Assembly: GCF_003149105.1 (NCBI RefSeq)
Contig: NZ_QGDS01000004.1
Coordinates: 248,001-312,000, forward strand
From: Faecalicatena contorta
GTDB lineage: Bacteria; Bacillota; Clostridia; Lachnospirales; Lachnospiraceae
DNA: 64,000 bases
Direction: 5' to 3'
Shown here piece by piece: positions 55,838-64,000 of this stretch. A program made the position numbers and the translations under genes. The notes below the pieces were generated by a model. The model was not told the DNA's origin, did not search any database, and worked only from the letters and a program-made list of their open reading frames with translations. Position 1 is the stretch's first letter. Each line of letters starts with the position of its first letter.

Positions 55838-56461
55838 ATGAATAATTTTTATGGATATATGAGAGTGTCTACGCTAGACCAAAATGTTGAAAGACAGCGC
55901 GTGGAGCTTTCGCGTTGGGGGATTATTGACAAGAATATATTTTACGACAGACTGTCAGGAAAAGATTTTAACAGGCCGCAATACCAAAAACTGAAACGTA
56001 AACTTAAGGAAGGGGACGTGCTTGTTGTAAAAAGCATTGACCGGCTAGGCCGAAATTATGACGATATACAGGAAGAGTGGCGGGATATTGTAAAAAATAG
56101 AAAAGCAGATATTGTGATTTTAGATATGCCGATTCTTGACACAAGAACAAACAAGGATTTAATTGGTACACTCATCTCTGATATTGTCCTGCAGCTTCTT
56201 TCCTATGTGGCACAGGCGGAAAGAGAAAATATCCGGCAGCGGCAGGCAGAGGGAATCGCCCTGGCAAAAGCACAGGGGAAGCACCTTGGACGCTTTCCCA
56301 CTCCGATTCCAGAAGAATTTTATCCGGTTTATGAAAAATGGCAGCAGCGTGTTTATACGCTTAATACCGCCAGCAGGGCATTAGGAATTACCATAAGCCA
56401 ATTCCGCACAATGATTAAAAAACATACTCAAGAAACAGGCGGCAATGCGCACCATTCGTAA
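55838..56461 (+). CDS. Small serine site-specific recombinase (resolvase/invertase)
   Basis: 207 aa with the ATG at 55838, preceded by AGGAGGATTTTTTTATC. The resolvase domain has the nucleophile Ser11 in GYMRVSTLDQNVERQR, the arginine-bearing VVKSIDRLGRNYDDI (about 66-80), and the long E-helix AQAERENIRQRQAEGIALA. It ends in a short HTH (SRALGITISQFRTMIKK). The size matches Hin/Tn3-resolvase types rather than large integrases. Three palindromic sites lie within 265 bp upstream. Confidence 0.9.
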   Translation: MNNFYGYMRVSTLDQNVERQRVELSRWGIIDKNIFYDRLSGKDFNRPQYQKLKRKLKEGDVLVVKSIDRLGRNYDDIQEEWRDIVKNRKADIVILDMPILDTRTNKDLIGTLISDIVLQLLSYVAQAERENIRQRQAEGIALAKAQGKHLGRFPTPIPEEFYPVYEKWQQRVYTLNTASRALGITISQFRTMIKKHTQETGGNAHHS

Positions 56462-56478
56462 ATGGCCGCATTGCCGCC
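56438..56478 (+). terminator. Hairpin overlapping the recombinase 3' end
   Basis: A 12-bp perfect stem GGCGGCAATGCG/CGCATTGCCGCC. The last codons of the recombinase lie in the left arm. Only a weak T-rich tail follows. Confidence 0.6.
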
Positions 56479-56509
56479 TTCCCGGCTTAGTCAAATTTTC
56501 TTTTCTTAT

Positions 56510-57358
56510 TTAATAGCTAAAAGGATATACGTACTCTTCCTCAGCTGGCTGTGCATCTTCAATGTAACTTACACTAATTTCCATCCCTTTCTCTTGGTCA
56601 AAGTGATAACTCCCTATCACATTTACCCATTTATCAGATTCCAGGCTTTCCGCTTCATCCCACAGACAGATAGGTCCGCAGGGTGTAAGGTCCGCCGCAC
56701 AGCAGCTCATGAGAAGCCTGGTCAGGGCAAATTCATTCCCGGCCATAGTTTCATCTCTGTATATAGTTCCATGTAAATGAATTTCAAATCCTTCATATTT
56801 CTCGGGATGATAACTCAGTTCTACCAGCCACTGGTAAAAGTCTTCATCGGATACAGTTATAGTTCTATTTTCCTCATCCAGCCCCGGAGGAACAATAGTT
56901 TTCAATTCACCTCCAGGTGAAGTCTGTTGTGTCTGATCAGTGGACTCTGCCGCCTTATCAACTTCTTCTTCAATTTCATCAGCCTGTTGTGCAGCTTCTC
57001 CGTTATCTTCTTTTGCATCCGCCCTGGTACTTCCTGCCGCATCCTTTGCCACATTGGAATATCCTGACTGTGTAGAGCTGGCTGACAGTGTATTATATGG
57101 CAGAAACATAGCCATAAGGGGTAATATCACCACCAGAGACCTAAACAAATGTATCTTATATTTTGGTTTTCCCGCTTTCAGTAAGCGTAATACCGCCCAA
57201 ATCAACAGAACCACGGAAGCAAAGTACAGATAAGGCTTTATTTTAGGAGTTACAAACAAAAGATATTTGCCGCTGAACGCCAGATAAAAAATTCTTGCAG
57301 ATAACAACAGACAACTCAGACCCTCTATGATTGCCTCCACATTCAAATATCGTTTCAT
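56510..57358 (-). CDS. TIGR03943/YcgQ-type membrane protein
   Basis: 282 aa with the ATG at 57358, overlapping the upstream stop as ATGA. Two or three membrane segments (within 1-110), an acidic, low-complexity linker (about 115-165), and an outer domain with TRLLMSCCAADLTPCGP, the conserved two-cysteine motif of the family. The partner of DUF318/COG0701 permeases (YcgQ with YcgR in Bacillus, both zinc-starvation genes there). Here it is translationally coupled to such a permease at the end of a zinc operon. Confidence 0.85.
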   Translation of the reverse strand: MKRYLNVEAIIEGLSCLLLSARIFYLAFSGKYLLFVTPKIKPYLYFASVVLLIWAVLRLLKAGKPKYKIHLFRSLVVILPLMAMFLPYNTLSASSTQSGYSNVAKDAAGSTRADAKEDNGEAAQQADEIEEEVDKAAESTDQTQQTSPGGELKTIVPPGLDEENRTITVSDEDFYQWLVELSYHPEKYEGFEIHLHGTIYRDETMAGNEFALTRLLMSCCAADLTPCGPICLWDEAESLESDKWVNVIGSYHFDQEKGMEISVSYIEDAQPAEEEYVYPFSY

Positions 57359-58932
57359 ATAACCATACCTCCGCCTAAAAGTCCAAAGATCAGAACAGCA
57401 GCATAACATACCAGCAGAGCCGTGACCGCAAGCCGTAATACAAATTTTCCTTTAAAATATCCCTTGAGCATCATAACATTTTTAATATCCATCATTGGTC
57501 CAAACACCAGGAACCCAAGCATAGGTACGAAAGAAAATGTTCCCGACAGGCTCCTTGCCACTACCGCATCTGAAGAAGAACAAAGGGAAAGTAAAAAGGA
57601 CAGCAAAATCATAGCAAACAAGGCTATTGGCATACTGCTGTTGCCCAGGTTTTTTAACCCTGCCAGATTAGCAGTCTGAAAAAGTGAAGAGATAAAAATA
57701 CCAATCAAAAGATATTTCCCAACATCATAAAATTCCAACTGGGCATGACGTAAAAACAATTGAGACTTTCCCCAAATCCCTTTTCCTGTCTCGCTCTCCT
57801 CATAACAGCCGCATGTACAGTATGAAAATGTCTCTGTGCCCTCTTTCAAAAAATCAGCCGGTTTTTTGATAAGGAAAGACAATCCAATCAGAAAAGAACA
57901 GATAAGTCCTAATCCTGTACGGTAAAAAACAGCCCGTATATCATTGTTGAAAGCATAATATGTAGAAATCAGTACTACAGGATTTACAATAGGTGACGCT
58001 GTCATAAAACAGACAGCAGCCGGCAGCGCGACTCCCTTTTTCAGCAGACTCTTAAACACCGGTATAGATGCACAGTCACAAACGGGCAGAAAAAAACCTG
58101 CCGCCAGACCTGCTGCCATACCCAAAACAGGGCTTTTCGGAAAAACCTTTTCTATCCATTCTTTTGGAACAAAAATCTGAATTGCAGCTGAAAGCAATAC
58201 TCCCAAAAGCAAGAACGGCACTCCCTGAAGGAATACTCCCATAAACATTGTAAGCACTGCGTTCACCGGTATTCCCCTTTGCTCCAGGAAAGGCAGCATA
58301 AAAAAGAATAAAACTCCTGCGAGGAGTATAATTTCGGCCCATATAATGTTGGGATTAAACTTTCTTTTTATAGCTTCCTTTTCAATACTCTCCTGAGGCA
58401 AAAGCCGGATATCCAAAGACGAGGAGATACTTTTTAATTTTTGTTTAAACTTATTTATGTCTTTAATATTTTTTTCATTTCTAACAAATACAATATCACT
58501 GGAAGCCACCTGAGACATTGGTCCCTCTCCGGTTTGACCAAGCAATATTTCTGCCTGCTGCACGTCTGCCAGATAAATCACCTTTTCAATATATGAATAT
58601 GGCAGCATACGCAGTTGGAGAAAAATACGTTCCAACTTTGAAAAAGCTTCCATACCGTTCCATTCTACCCATATCTCATGGTATTCATGTGCCTCGATTT
58701 CTTTTGTTATCTCCGATATGACATGTTCATAATCCTTTTCCAGTTCCTCCTTTGTCCAGCACATTAGATGTAACCCGCCTGTATTCGTTAAGTTTGTATC
58801 CAGCTCTTCTTCGCCGTCTTCAAACTGTATAATTAAAACTTCTTTCTGATAAGAACTCAGTATTTTAGAAAGAAATGTAGTTTTCCCACTTCCCAAAAAA
58901 CCTGACACCACATATATCGGTGTTGTCATCAT
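57355..58932 (-). CDS. Fusion of CobW/COG0523-like GTPase domain and DUF318/COG0701 permease
   Basis: 525 aa. Residues 1-190 resemble a COG0523 metallochaperone GTPase: Walker A SGFLGSGKTT (10-19) and IWVEWNGM (about 87-94) in place of the usual E-x-x-G motif. The CxCC metal motif is absent (one Cys, LMCW), and the NKxD motif is reduced to RNEKN. Residues about 195-525 form eight or so membrane segments with the permease hallmark FFLPVCDCASIPVFKSLLKKG and MTASPIVNPV. The CobW C-terminal domain is missing. Starts at 58932 or 58929 in a 4-bp overlap with znuB. Likely a zinc-related exporter or transporter; the mechanism is unknown. Confidence 0.85.
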   Translation of the reverse strand: MMTTPIYVVSGFLGSGKTTFLSKILSSYQKEVLIIQFEDGEEELDTNLTNTGGLHLMCWTKEELEKDYEHVISEITKEIEAHEYHEIWVEWNGMEAFSKLERIFLQLRMLPYSYIEKVIYLADVQQAEILLGQTGEGPMSQVASSDIVFVRNEKNIKDINKFKQKLKSISSSLDIRLLPQESIEKEAIKRKFNPNIIWAEIILLAGVLFFFMLPFLEQRGIPVNAVLTMFMGVFLQGVPFLLLGVLLSAAIQIFVPKEWIEKVFPKSPVLGMAAGLAAGFFLPVCDCASIPVFKSLLKKGVALPAAVCFMTASPIVNPVVLISTYYAFNNDIRAVFYRTGLGLICSFLIGLSFLIKKPADFLKEGTETFSYCTCGCYEESETGKGIWGKSQLFLRHAQLEFYDVGKYLLIGIFISSLFQTANLAGLKNLGNSSMPIALFAMILLSFLLSLCSSSDAVVARSLSGTFSFVPMLGFLVFGPMMDIKNVMMLKGYFKGKFVLRLAVTALLVCYAAVLIFGLLGGGMVI

Positions 58933-59741
58933 ACACCTCCCAGCTTATTTTTTACTGTTTTCCCTGCTATAACAATAAGGAACCATGCAACCTCTAAAAG
59001 AACAATAGCCCCGCCCGGTTTCAAGCCAATATAGTAAGACAGAAAAAGGCCTGCTATTGTTGTGAACACTGCTACCAAAATTGCACAAATCAGAGTCTTC
59101 CGGTAGCTTCCTCCCATCTGCATTCCACATGCAACTGGCACTACCAGCATGGAAGACACAATCAGCGCACCCACCGTACGGGATGCAATGGATATAGTTA
59201 AAGCAGTCAATATCGTAAACATAAAATTAATCCGGCGCACTGGTACACCTGAAATACGCGCCGCACTTTCATCAAACCCTATATAAAATAACTCCCTGTA
59301 AAATCTCAGAAGAGCCGAAAGTACTAATAAACTCACAACACAAACGAGGAAAAGCTCCTCACTGCTGATAGATACAATACTTCCAAATAAAAAGCTATTA
59401 AAATTTGCACTGTTCTTTACATATCCGGACAGCACCCCGGCAAAACCAATGCCTGCCGACATTACAATGGCAATCGCCATCTCCGAATATCTGGGCAGCT
59501 TTTTACGGATGCTTTCAATTCCAAGGGCAGCGGCTATACAAACAGCTCCCGCCCCAAGTACAGGATTGATGCCTAGAAGAAGTCCCAGCGCCACGCCAGC
59601 CAGAGAGGCATGGGAAAGAGCATCTCCTATCATGGACATCCGCTTGAGTACAATTGTAATACCAATACAGGGAGTAACCACCGCCAGCAAAATACCAACC
59701 AGAAACGCCCGCTGCATAAATCCATACTCCAAGATATTCAT
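58929..59741 (-). CDS. znuB: Zinc ABC transporter permease ZnuB
   Basis: 270 aa with the ATG at 59741, inside an ATGA overlap with the znuC stop. About eight membrane segments. Family pattern LKRMSMIGDALSHASLAGVALG near residues 33-54 (read in parts), and the late segment FTILTALTISIASRTVGALIV. It forms the membrane channel for Zn2+ (manganese relatives exist) with ZnuC and ZnuA. Confidence 0.9.
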   Translation of the reverse strand: MNILEYGFMQRAFLVGILLAVVTPCIGITIVLKRMSMIGDALSHASLAGVALGLLLGINPVLGAGAVCIAAALGIESIRKKLPRYSEMAIAIVMSAGIGFAGVLSGYVKNSANFNSFLFGSIVSISSEELFLVCVVSLLVLSALLRFYRELFYIGFDESAARISGVPVRRINFMFTILTALTISIASRTVGALIVSSMLVVPVACGMQMGGSYRKTLICAILVAVFTTIAGLFLSYYIGLKPGGAIVLLEVAWFLIVIAGKTVKNKLGGV

Positions 59742-60403
59742 GCTTCTATAATCCTCCCATCTTCGGCTTTGAGGAATCTCTCCGCTCCCGAAAATTCTTT
59801 TATATTTCCATGAGTAACCATAAGAATCGTAAGTCCCTGTTCCTGATTCAGCCGTTTTAAAACTTTGCACAGTGATTTTAAAGAGACAGAATCGATCCCT
59901 GCTGCCGGTTCATCCAATATCAGGAGTTCTGGCTCGCCAGCCAGGGCCCTGGCCAGCATAACTCTCTGCTGCTGTCCCCCTGACAATTCTCCTATTCTTT
60001 GTTTACAAAATATCTCCATTTCCAATTCTGTCAAAGCTGCTGCTATCCGTTGCTGGCATTGCCTTTTGGATAGACGTTTCTTTCCAAAGGGCTGATACAG
60101 TCCGGTCATCATGATTTCTTCCACAGTTGCGGGGAAATTTTGATTTCTGCCAATACCGTTCTGGGGAACATATCCTATTTTCATTCCCTGGAACCCATTA
60201 GAAATATCTTTCCCAAAAAGTTCTATGGTGCCCTGCTGGGGAATCAACTCCCCCAGCAAGAGCTTTAGCAGTGTACTTTTACCGCTTCCATTTTCTCCGG
60301 TAAGAATCACATAGTCTCCGCGCCTTATATTCAAATTTACTTCTCTTAAAACCGGCATATCTACATACCGGAATGACAGCTCACTTATATTTACAATTTC
60401 CAT
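59738..60403 (-). CDS. znuC: Zinc ABC transporter ATPase ZnuC
   Basis: 221 aa with the ATG at 60403, preceded by GGAGGAAGGAAGCCTT. Walker A GENGSGKST (about 32-40), Q-loop YVPQNG, signature LSGGQQQRVMLARAL, Walker B LLILDEPAAGID, and the switch His in VTHG. Drives zinc uptake through ZnuB. It lies between znuA (26 bp) and znuB (4-bp overlap). Confidence 0.92.
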   Translation of the reverse strand: MEIVNISELSFRYVDMPVLREVNLNIRRGDYVILTGENGSGKSTLLKLLLGELIPQQGTIELFGKDISNGFQGMKIGYVPQNGIGRNQNFPATVEEIMMTGLYQPFGKKRLSKRQCQQRIAAALTELEMEIFCKQRIGELSGGQQQRVMLARALAGEPELLILDEPAAGIDSVSLKSLCKVLKRLNQEQGLTILMVTHGNIKEFSGAERFLKAEDGRIIEA

Positions 60404-60429
60404 AAGGCTTCCTTCCTCCATATGATTTC

Positions 60430-61410
60430 TTAACCCTCCTTTAATGCCGTCAGATTCTCTTCCATAATAGAAAAATAATCTTCTCCAGCCTTAAGTTGTT
60501 CATCGTTTAATCCCTCCAGCGGATTTAACACGCTTGTTTTGGCACCAATCTCTGCCGCAATCGTCTCCGCAACCTTCGGGCTGACTAATTCTTCAAAGAA
60601 AATAGTCTTTATCTGATTTTCTTTCGCAAACTCTATGATTTCCTTCATTCTTGCAGGGTCAGGCTCAGAATCCGGTGAGAGTCCTTCAATTCCAACTTGA
60701 TTCAGGCCATATGCATTGCACAGATATCCAAAAGCTTCATGTGCAACAATAATATCTTTCCCTTTAATATCTGCAAGCTCTTCCTTGTATTTCTCATCGA
60801 GCTGATCAAACTTGACAGAATATTTTTCATAATTCTCTGTATAGTACGCTTCATTCTCCGGGTCAGCTTCCACCAAAGCATTTTTAATGTTTTCCATTTC
60901 TGCCTTTGCATTTAACGGGTTAAGCCATACATGAGGGTCATAGCCGGTATCATGGTCATCCTCATCTTCATGCTCCGCCTCGTCCTCTTCATGGGCCTCT
61001 CCTTCTATAAATTCCAGCCCCTTGGAGGCCTCTACTATGGTTATTTCCTGATTATCCAGGGACGCCAGTATGTCTTCCGCCCAGTGCTCCATACCTGCAC
61101 CATTGTAAACAAAAACATCGGCATCCTCTAATTGCCTGATGTCTGTAGCTGTCGGTTCCCAATCATGAGGCTCTGTTCCGGCCGGTACCATATTCGTCAC
61201 TTCAACCTTATCTCCTCCGACTTTCTGAGCAAAATCATACATAGGATAAAAGCTGGCCAGAACCTTCAGTTTTTCATCTCCGGATTCGGACTGGCTCTTT
61301 TCTTCACCCGCTTCATTCTTTTCCGTTGCTTTTGATTTCTCACTTCCGCATCCCACGCTCCACGAAACCGTCATTAAAAGTATCAATAAAATATACAATG
61401 ATTTTTTCAT
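60430..61410 (-). CDS. znuA: Zinc-binding lipoprotein ZnuA
   Basis: 326 aa cluster 9 receptor. Lipobox ending at Cys21 (WSVGC), metal ligands in EPHDWEP (His82) and DPHVWLNP (His160), and an acidic His-rich loop at about 138-156 (AHEEDEAEHEDEDDHD) of the kind that gathers zinc in ZnuA proteins. This loop separates it from manganese receptors. Second gene of the zinc operon. Confidence 0.92.
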   Translation of the reverse strand: MKKSLYILLILLMTVSWSVGCGSEKSKATEKNEAGEEKSQSESGDEKLKVLASFYPMYDFAQKVGGDKVEVTNMVPAGTEPHDWEPTATDIRQLEDADVFVYNGAGMEHWAEDILASLDNQEITIVEASKGLEFIEGEAHEEDEAEHEDEDDHDTGYDPHVWLNPLNAKAEMENIKNALVEADPENEAYYTENYEKYSVKFDQLDEKYKEELADIKGKDIIVAHEAFGYLCNAYGLNQVGIEGLSPDSEPDPARMKEIIEFAKENQIKTIFFEELVSPKVAETIAAEIGAKTSVLNPLEGLNDEQLKAGEDYFSIMEENLTALKEG

Positions 61411-61514
61411 CTTAATCCTCCTACTCTATCTGAAACTTAGTATCTGATAAAAATGGGCATAAAAAAACAAGGAACTGTTCTACAAAATTATAGAATTCCC
61501 CTTTATATGCCGAT

Positions 61515-61823
61515 TCAATTATTAAGTCTTACCTTTTCAGATATTAGAGTTTCCCTCTGAATAAAAGAATAGATTAATGGCAGGAAATTTATGACAATGG
61601 CAATAATACCAATCATCACCATAACAGGGAGTACCGCGCCTCCAATCTGATTTATCATACTTTCCGCATGTTGAATTTCCAGGCAGACCGTACAATCTTT
61701 ACCGGTACAATGATGTTCTATATGTTCACTGATATATAAATCAGAAAGAAGAAAAGCACATAAAACTGCGCCTGCAAGAATCAAAGATATTATATTTTTT
61801 TTTAATGTTTTTATCTCACTCAC
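61515..61823 (-). CDS. Small Cys/His-containing membrane protein of the zinc operon
   Basis: 102 aa with a GTG start; GGAGG lies 13 nt upstream, a slightly long gap. Two membrane segments (about 11-29 and 60-84) flank an outer loop EHIEHHCTGKDCTVCLEIQHAE (read in parts) with three Cys and four His, able to bind a metal ion. I do not know a named family. Its place at the head of znuACB suggests a role in zinc handling or sensing. Confidence 0.7.
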   Translation of the reverse strand: MSEIKTLKKNIISLILAGAVLCAFLLSDLYISEHIEHHCTGKDCTVCLEIQHAESMINQIGGAVLPVMVMIGIIAIVINFLPLIYSFIQRETLISEKVRLNN

Positions 61824-61885
61824 GACAGCTTTTCTGCCTCCTTTTATTCAAACTGCATATAACATTCTTACTTACTTTTTATTAT

Positions 61886-61914
61886 ATTATAACTTAGAAA
61901 AATATTTTTGTATA
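61886..61914 (-). promoter_or_regulatory. Candidate promoter of the zinc operon
   Basis: On the minus strand TATACA (61909-61914), 17-bp spacer, TATAAT (61886-61891), 63 bp upstream of the first GTG. I did not find a clear Zur box near it. Confidence 0.5.
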
Positions 61915-61957
61915 CCCAAGCCCCAAAAATCTCAAACAATGCAAGGCTGTGCATCTT

Positions 61958-62896
61958 CTACAGAAAAGCAAATGCATCCAGGAAATAGATAAATATAAAA
62001 ATTGTAAAACATGATATAATAGACGATAAAATCACAATTTCTGCTGCTAACTCGCCATCACAATTCATTTCCCGCGCCATAACATAGGATGAAACCGCTG
62101 TTGGTGTTGCAAAAACAGTTAAAATTGTCACCAATTCAATATTTCTAAATCCCAGCGCTATTGCAGTGGAAACAACTGCCAACGGAACCACCAGCAATCT
62201 AAATAATATTGTTCCAAACAAAATTTTGCGATTATTTTTAATGCTGAAAATATCTAGACTCCCTCCAAGAACAATAATAGAAAGTGGGGTGGCAACATAG
62301 CTAACACTTTTTATCGTTGAAACCAAAAAGGTTGGCAATGTGATTTGCAACAGATAAAATGTAACACCAATTGCAGAAGAAATAATCAATGGGTTTTTTA
62401 GAATACTTACTACAAGCATCTTATAATTTATACGCTCCTCACCGTGCACTACTAGCGTAATAACCGCCAGAAAATTGAACAATGGCACTATAACAGCTGC
62501 TAATATCGATACAATAGCAATATGTTGTCCAGCGCAAATCGCCGTTGCAATCGGAAAACCTAAAATAACAAAATTGCTTCGAAATACACCTTGGATAACT
62601 ACACCCTGCTGTTTTGAATCCTTCACAAAAATAGGTGTACAAACCATCATAATAAAAAAGACAACCAAAACCATAGCTACACAAAAAAATATCAACTTCC
62701 ACGGAATCCATAATCCTTGGTCTGTTGTATAGATATTGCAAAACAGTAATACTGGTAAAAAAAGTTTAAAACATATTTTATTTAGTTCCTGAAAAGTTGT
62801 TTTTCCTAATATCCCATGTTTTTTTATGTAGAATCCAATGGCTGTTAAAATAGCAATTGGAAATATTGCATTGATGGAAACGAAAAGACTATCCAT
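61958..62896 (-). CDS. Auxin efflux carrier (AEC) family transporter
   Basis: 312 aa with the ATG at 62896, preceded by GAGGAGGATTTTATA; the frame is open up to 63073 without a start signal. About ten membrane segments. The family break helix shows as VFRSNFVILGFPIA (about 110-123), and the end has VFATPTAVSSYVMARE. Bacterial members export or import organic acids such as malate or malonate. The substrate here is unknown. Confidence 0.88.
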   Translation of the reverse strand: MDSLFVSINAIFPIAILTAIGFYIKKHGILGKTTFQELNKICFKLFLPVLLFCNIYTTDQGLWIPWKLIFFCVAMVLVVFFIMMVCTPIFVKDSKQQGVVIQGVFRSNFVILGFPIATAICAGQHIAIVSILAAVIVPLFNFLAVITLVVHGEERINYKMLVVSILKNPLIISSAIGVTFYLLQITLPTFLVSTIKSVSYVATPLSIIVLGGSLDIFSIKNNRKILFGTILFRLLVVPLAVVSTAIALGFRNIELVTILTVFATPTAVSSYVMAREMNCDGELAAEIVILSSIISCFTIFIFIYFLDAFAFL

Positions 62897-63106
62897 TATA
62901 AAATCCTCCTCTATTAGCACACCCACTTTTAATATAATATCTAACAAAGGCAGAAAAGTATAGCTATAACAAACAAATAATTCCATGATTTCAATATTCA
63001 TAAGCTTTTCAGAATATTTTCCAGTATCCAAACAGTGCCGGCAGAGCAAGTGAAGTCTGCGGAATAAAGACAATTGGTAATACTGTAATTAATGAATGAC
63101 AGTTTA

Positions 63107-63154
63107 ATACCGGATATTGAATGTGTACTTAAACTAACATTCAATATCCGGTAT
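63107..63154 (-). terminator. Terminator after the xylulokinase gene
   Basis: An 18-bp perfect stem ATACCGGATATTGAATGT/ACATTCAATATCCGGTAT with a 12-nt loop, 29 bp beyond the stop of the kinase gene. Confidence 0.8.
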
Positions 63155-63183
63155 CCAATTTTGTTTATTTCTTTGCTATCCCT

Positions 63184-64000
63184 CTACAGAGACTGGAACA
63201 GCTCCTTTACAGCCGGGTAAATCTTCCTGAATTTTTGATATCTTTCCTCATATCTATCCACCAGTTCTTCCTCCGGCTCTACAGTTTCCACGATTTTCAC
63301 CAGTTTCTCTGCCGCTTCCTCTACAGAAGCATATGACCCGCAGCCCACCGCTGCAAGTATGGCTCCTCCGTATCCCGGGCCTTCCTCACTCTCAATGACA
63401 TCCACTTTCAAATCCATAACATTTGCAATGATTTTCTTCCAAAGGGGGCTTTTCGCTCCTCCTCCGCAGATTTTCGTGCGTTCAATCTGAATCCCAAGTT
63501 TCCTTGCAACTTCCAAAGAATCTCTCAATCCAAATGCTACACCTTCCAGCACTGCCTGTGTCATTTCCTCTCTTGTGGTATCCATTGTCATACCAATAAA
63601 CGTAGCGCGTGCCTTAGGGTCATTATGGGGGGAACGTTCTCCCATCAGATATGGAAGATAGAACACCTGATTCTCACCCAGTTTTACAATGCGCTCTTGT
63701 TCCGCAGCATATTCCTTTGTACGCAGAATTTCATCCATCCACCATTTATTGCAGGATGCCGCACTTAACATACATCCCATTAAATGATAATTTCCGTCTG
63801 CATGAGCAAAGGAGTGGAGTGCATTGTTATCATCCACGCCAAAGGATCTGCTGGAAATAAAGATAGTTCCTGATGTCCCAAGGGAAATATTACACATACC
63901 ATCCCCTACAGTCCCAGTCCCCACCGCAGCAGCGGCATTATCGCCTGCACCTGCAACCACCTTTACCTCTTTTGTAAATCCAAAGGTTTCTGCCAGGTCC
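63184..64000 (-). CDS. xylB: FGGY carbohydrate kinase, probably xylulokinase (5' end outside window)
   Basis: C-terminal 272 residues; the frame runs to the window edge. ATPase-fold motifs: VVAGAGDNAAAAVGTG with the catalytic Asp, SLGTSGTIF, and CGGGAKSPLWKKIIANVM for adenosine binding. YLMGERSPHNDP is typical of XylB. It phosphorylates D-xylulose or a close ketose. Partners lie outside the window. Could link with the polyol dehydrogenases at 42014-47167 but is not next to them. Confidence 0.85.
   Translation of the reverse strand, partial: DLAETFGFTKEVKVVAGAGDNAAAAVGTGTVGDGMCNISLGTSGTIFISSRSFGVDDNNALHSFAHADGNYHLMGCMLSAASCNKWWMDEILRTKEYAAEQERIVKLGENQVFYLPYLMGERSPHNDPKARATFIGMTMDTTREEMTQAVLEGVAFGLRDSLEVARKLGIQIERTKICGGGAKSPLWKKIIANVMDLKVDVIESEEGPGYGGAILAAVGCGSYASVEEAAEKLVKIVETVEPEEELVDRYEERYQKFRKIYPAVKELFQSL

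Noticed and set aside
61824..61957. Zur box ahead of the zinc operon
   Set aside because: I looked for the TCGTAAT-N-ATTACGA type dyad and saw none; only a plain promoter could be supported.

Overview
The window looks like chromosomal DNA of a low-GC, gut-type Firmicute, most likely a Clostridia member of the Lachnospiraceae. The reasons are strong AGGAGG ribosome sites, moderately AT-rich coding sequence, a circularly permuted GH3 enzyme, a sortase C pilus locus, fructose-type PTS genes with a PRD regulator, and an abundance of sugar and sugar-alcohol genes. This assignment is an inference from gene content; there is no rRNA to settle it.

Layout. (1) 2-5433, plus strand: a ribose-type ABC importer (ATPase cut by the window edge, permease, lipoprotein receptor) followed by a zinc alcohol dehydrogenase and an SDR dehydrogenase. 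A lone thioesterase follows. (2) 6195-14379, minus: a GtrA-like membrane protein, a GH3 beta-glycosidase and a membrane-tethered, domain-swapped GH3, behind a GHKL kinase / LytTR regulator pair. A LytTR-type direct repeat lies just upstream of the GH3 promoter. (3) 14657-15758: a 53-residue membrane protein and an XRE regulator / membrane protein pair that overlaps at an A8 run. (4) 16125-26077, minus: a PRD regulator, class II aldolase and bicupin, then a second block with fructose-type EIIA, EIIB and EIIC, its own HPr and Enzyme I, and dihydroxyacetone kinase DhaK and DhaL. A shared 27-bp motif lies upstream of both blocks. Two copies of a hairpin-rich repeat also lie here. (5) 26400-28396, minus: a double VOC protein and a Gfo/Idh/MocA dehydrogenase. 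(6) 28807-41171: a MalT-like LuxR regulator facing a pilus operon (giant RCC1-propeller adhesin, two pilins, two class C sortases). (7) 41703-41851: tRNA-Cys and tRNA-Glu. (8) 42014-47167, minus: SDR, split transketolase, zinc dehydrogenase and GPH symporter, with a divergent AraC regulator. (9) 48478-55502: a transposase scrap, a ROK repressor, two chemoreceptors and a DUF3810 metallopeptidase-like protein. (10) 55575-56461: palindromic sites around a chemoreceptor promoter, next to a small serine recombinase. (11) 56510-61823, minus: a zinc import operon (znuA, znuC, znuB) continuing into a CobW-like/permease fusion and a TIGR03943 protein. (12) 61958-64000, minus: an auxin-efflux-type carrier and a partial xylulokinase.

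Together the genes suggest a cell that captures plant or host sugars and polyols through several separately regulated systems, attaches through a sortase-built pilus, and responds chemotactically.

The points most worth a second look are: the recombinase with paired palindromes flanking a chemoreceptor promoter; the COG0523-permease fusion in a zinc operon; the structured repeat family; the LytTR and PRD operator motifs; and the self-contained PTS phosphorelay next to DhaKL without DhaM. All coordinates and motifs were read by eye; no database search was run.
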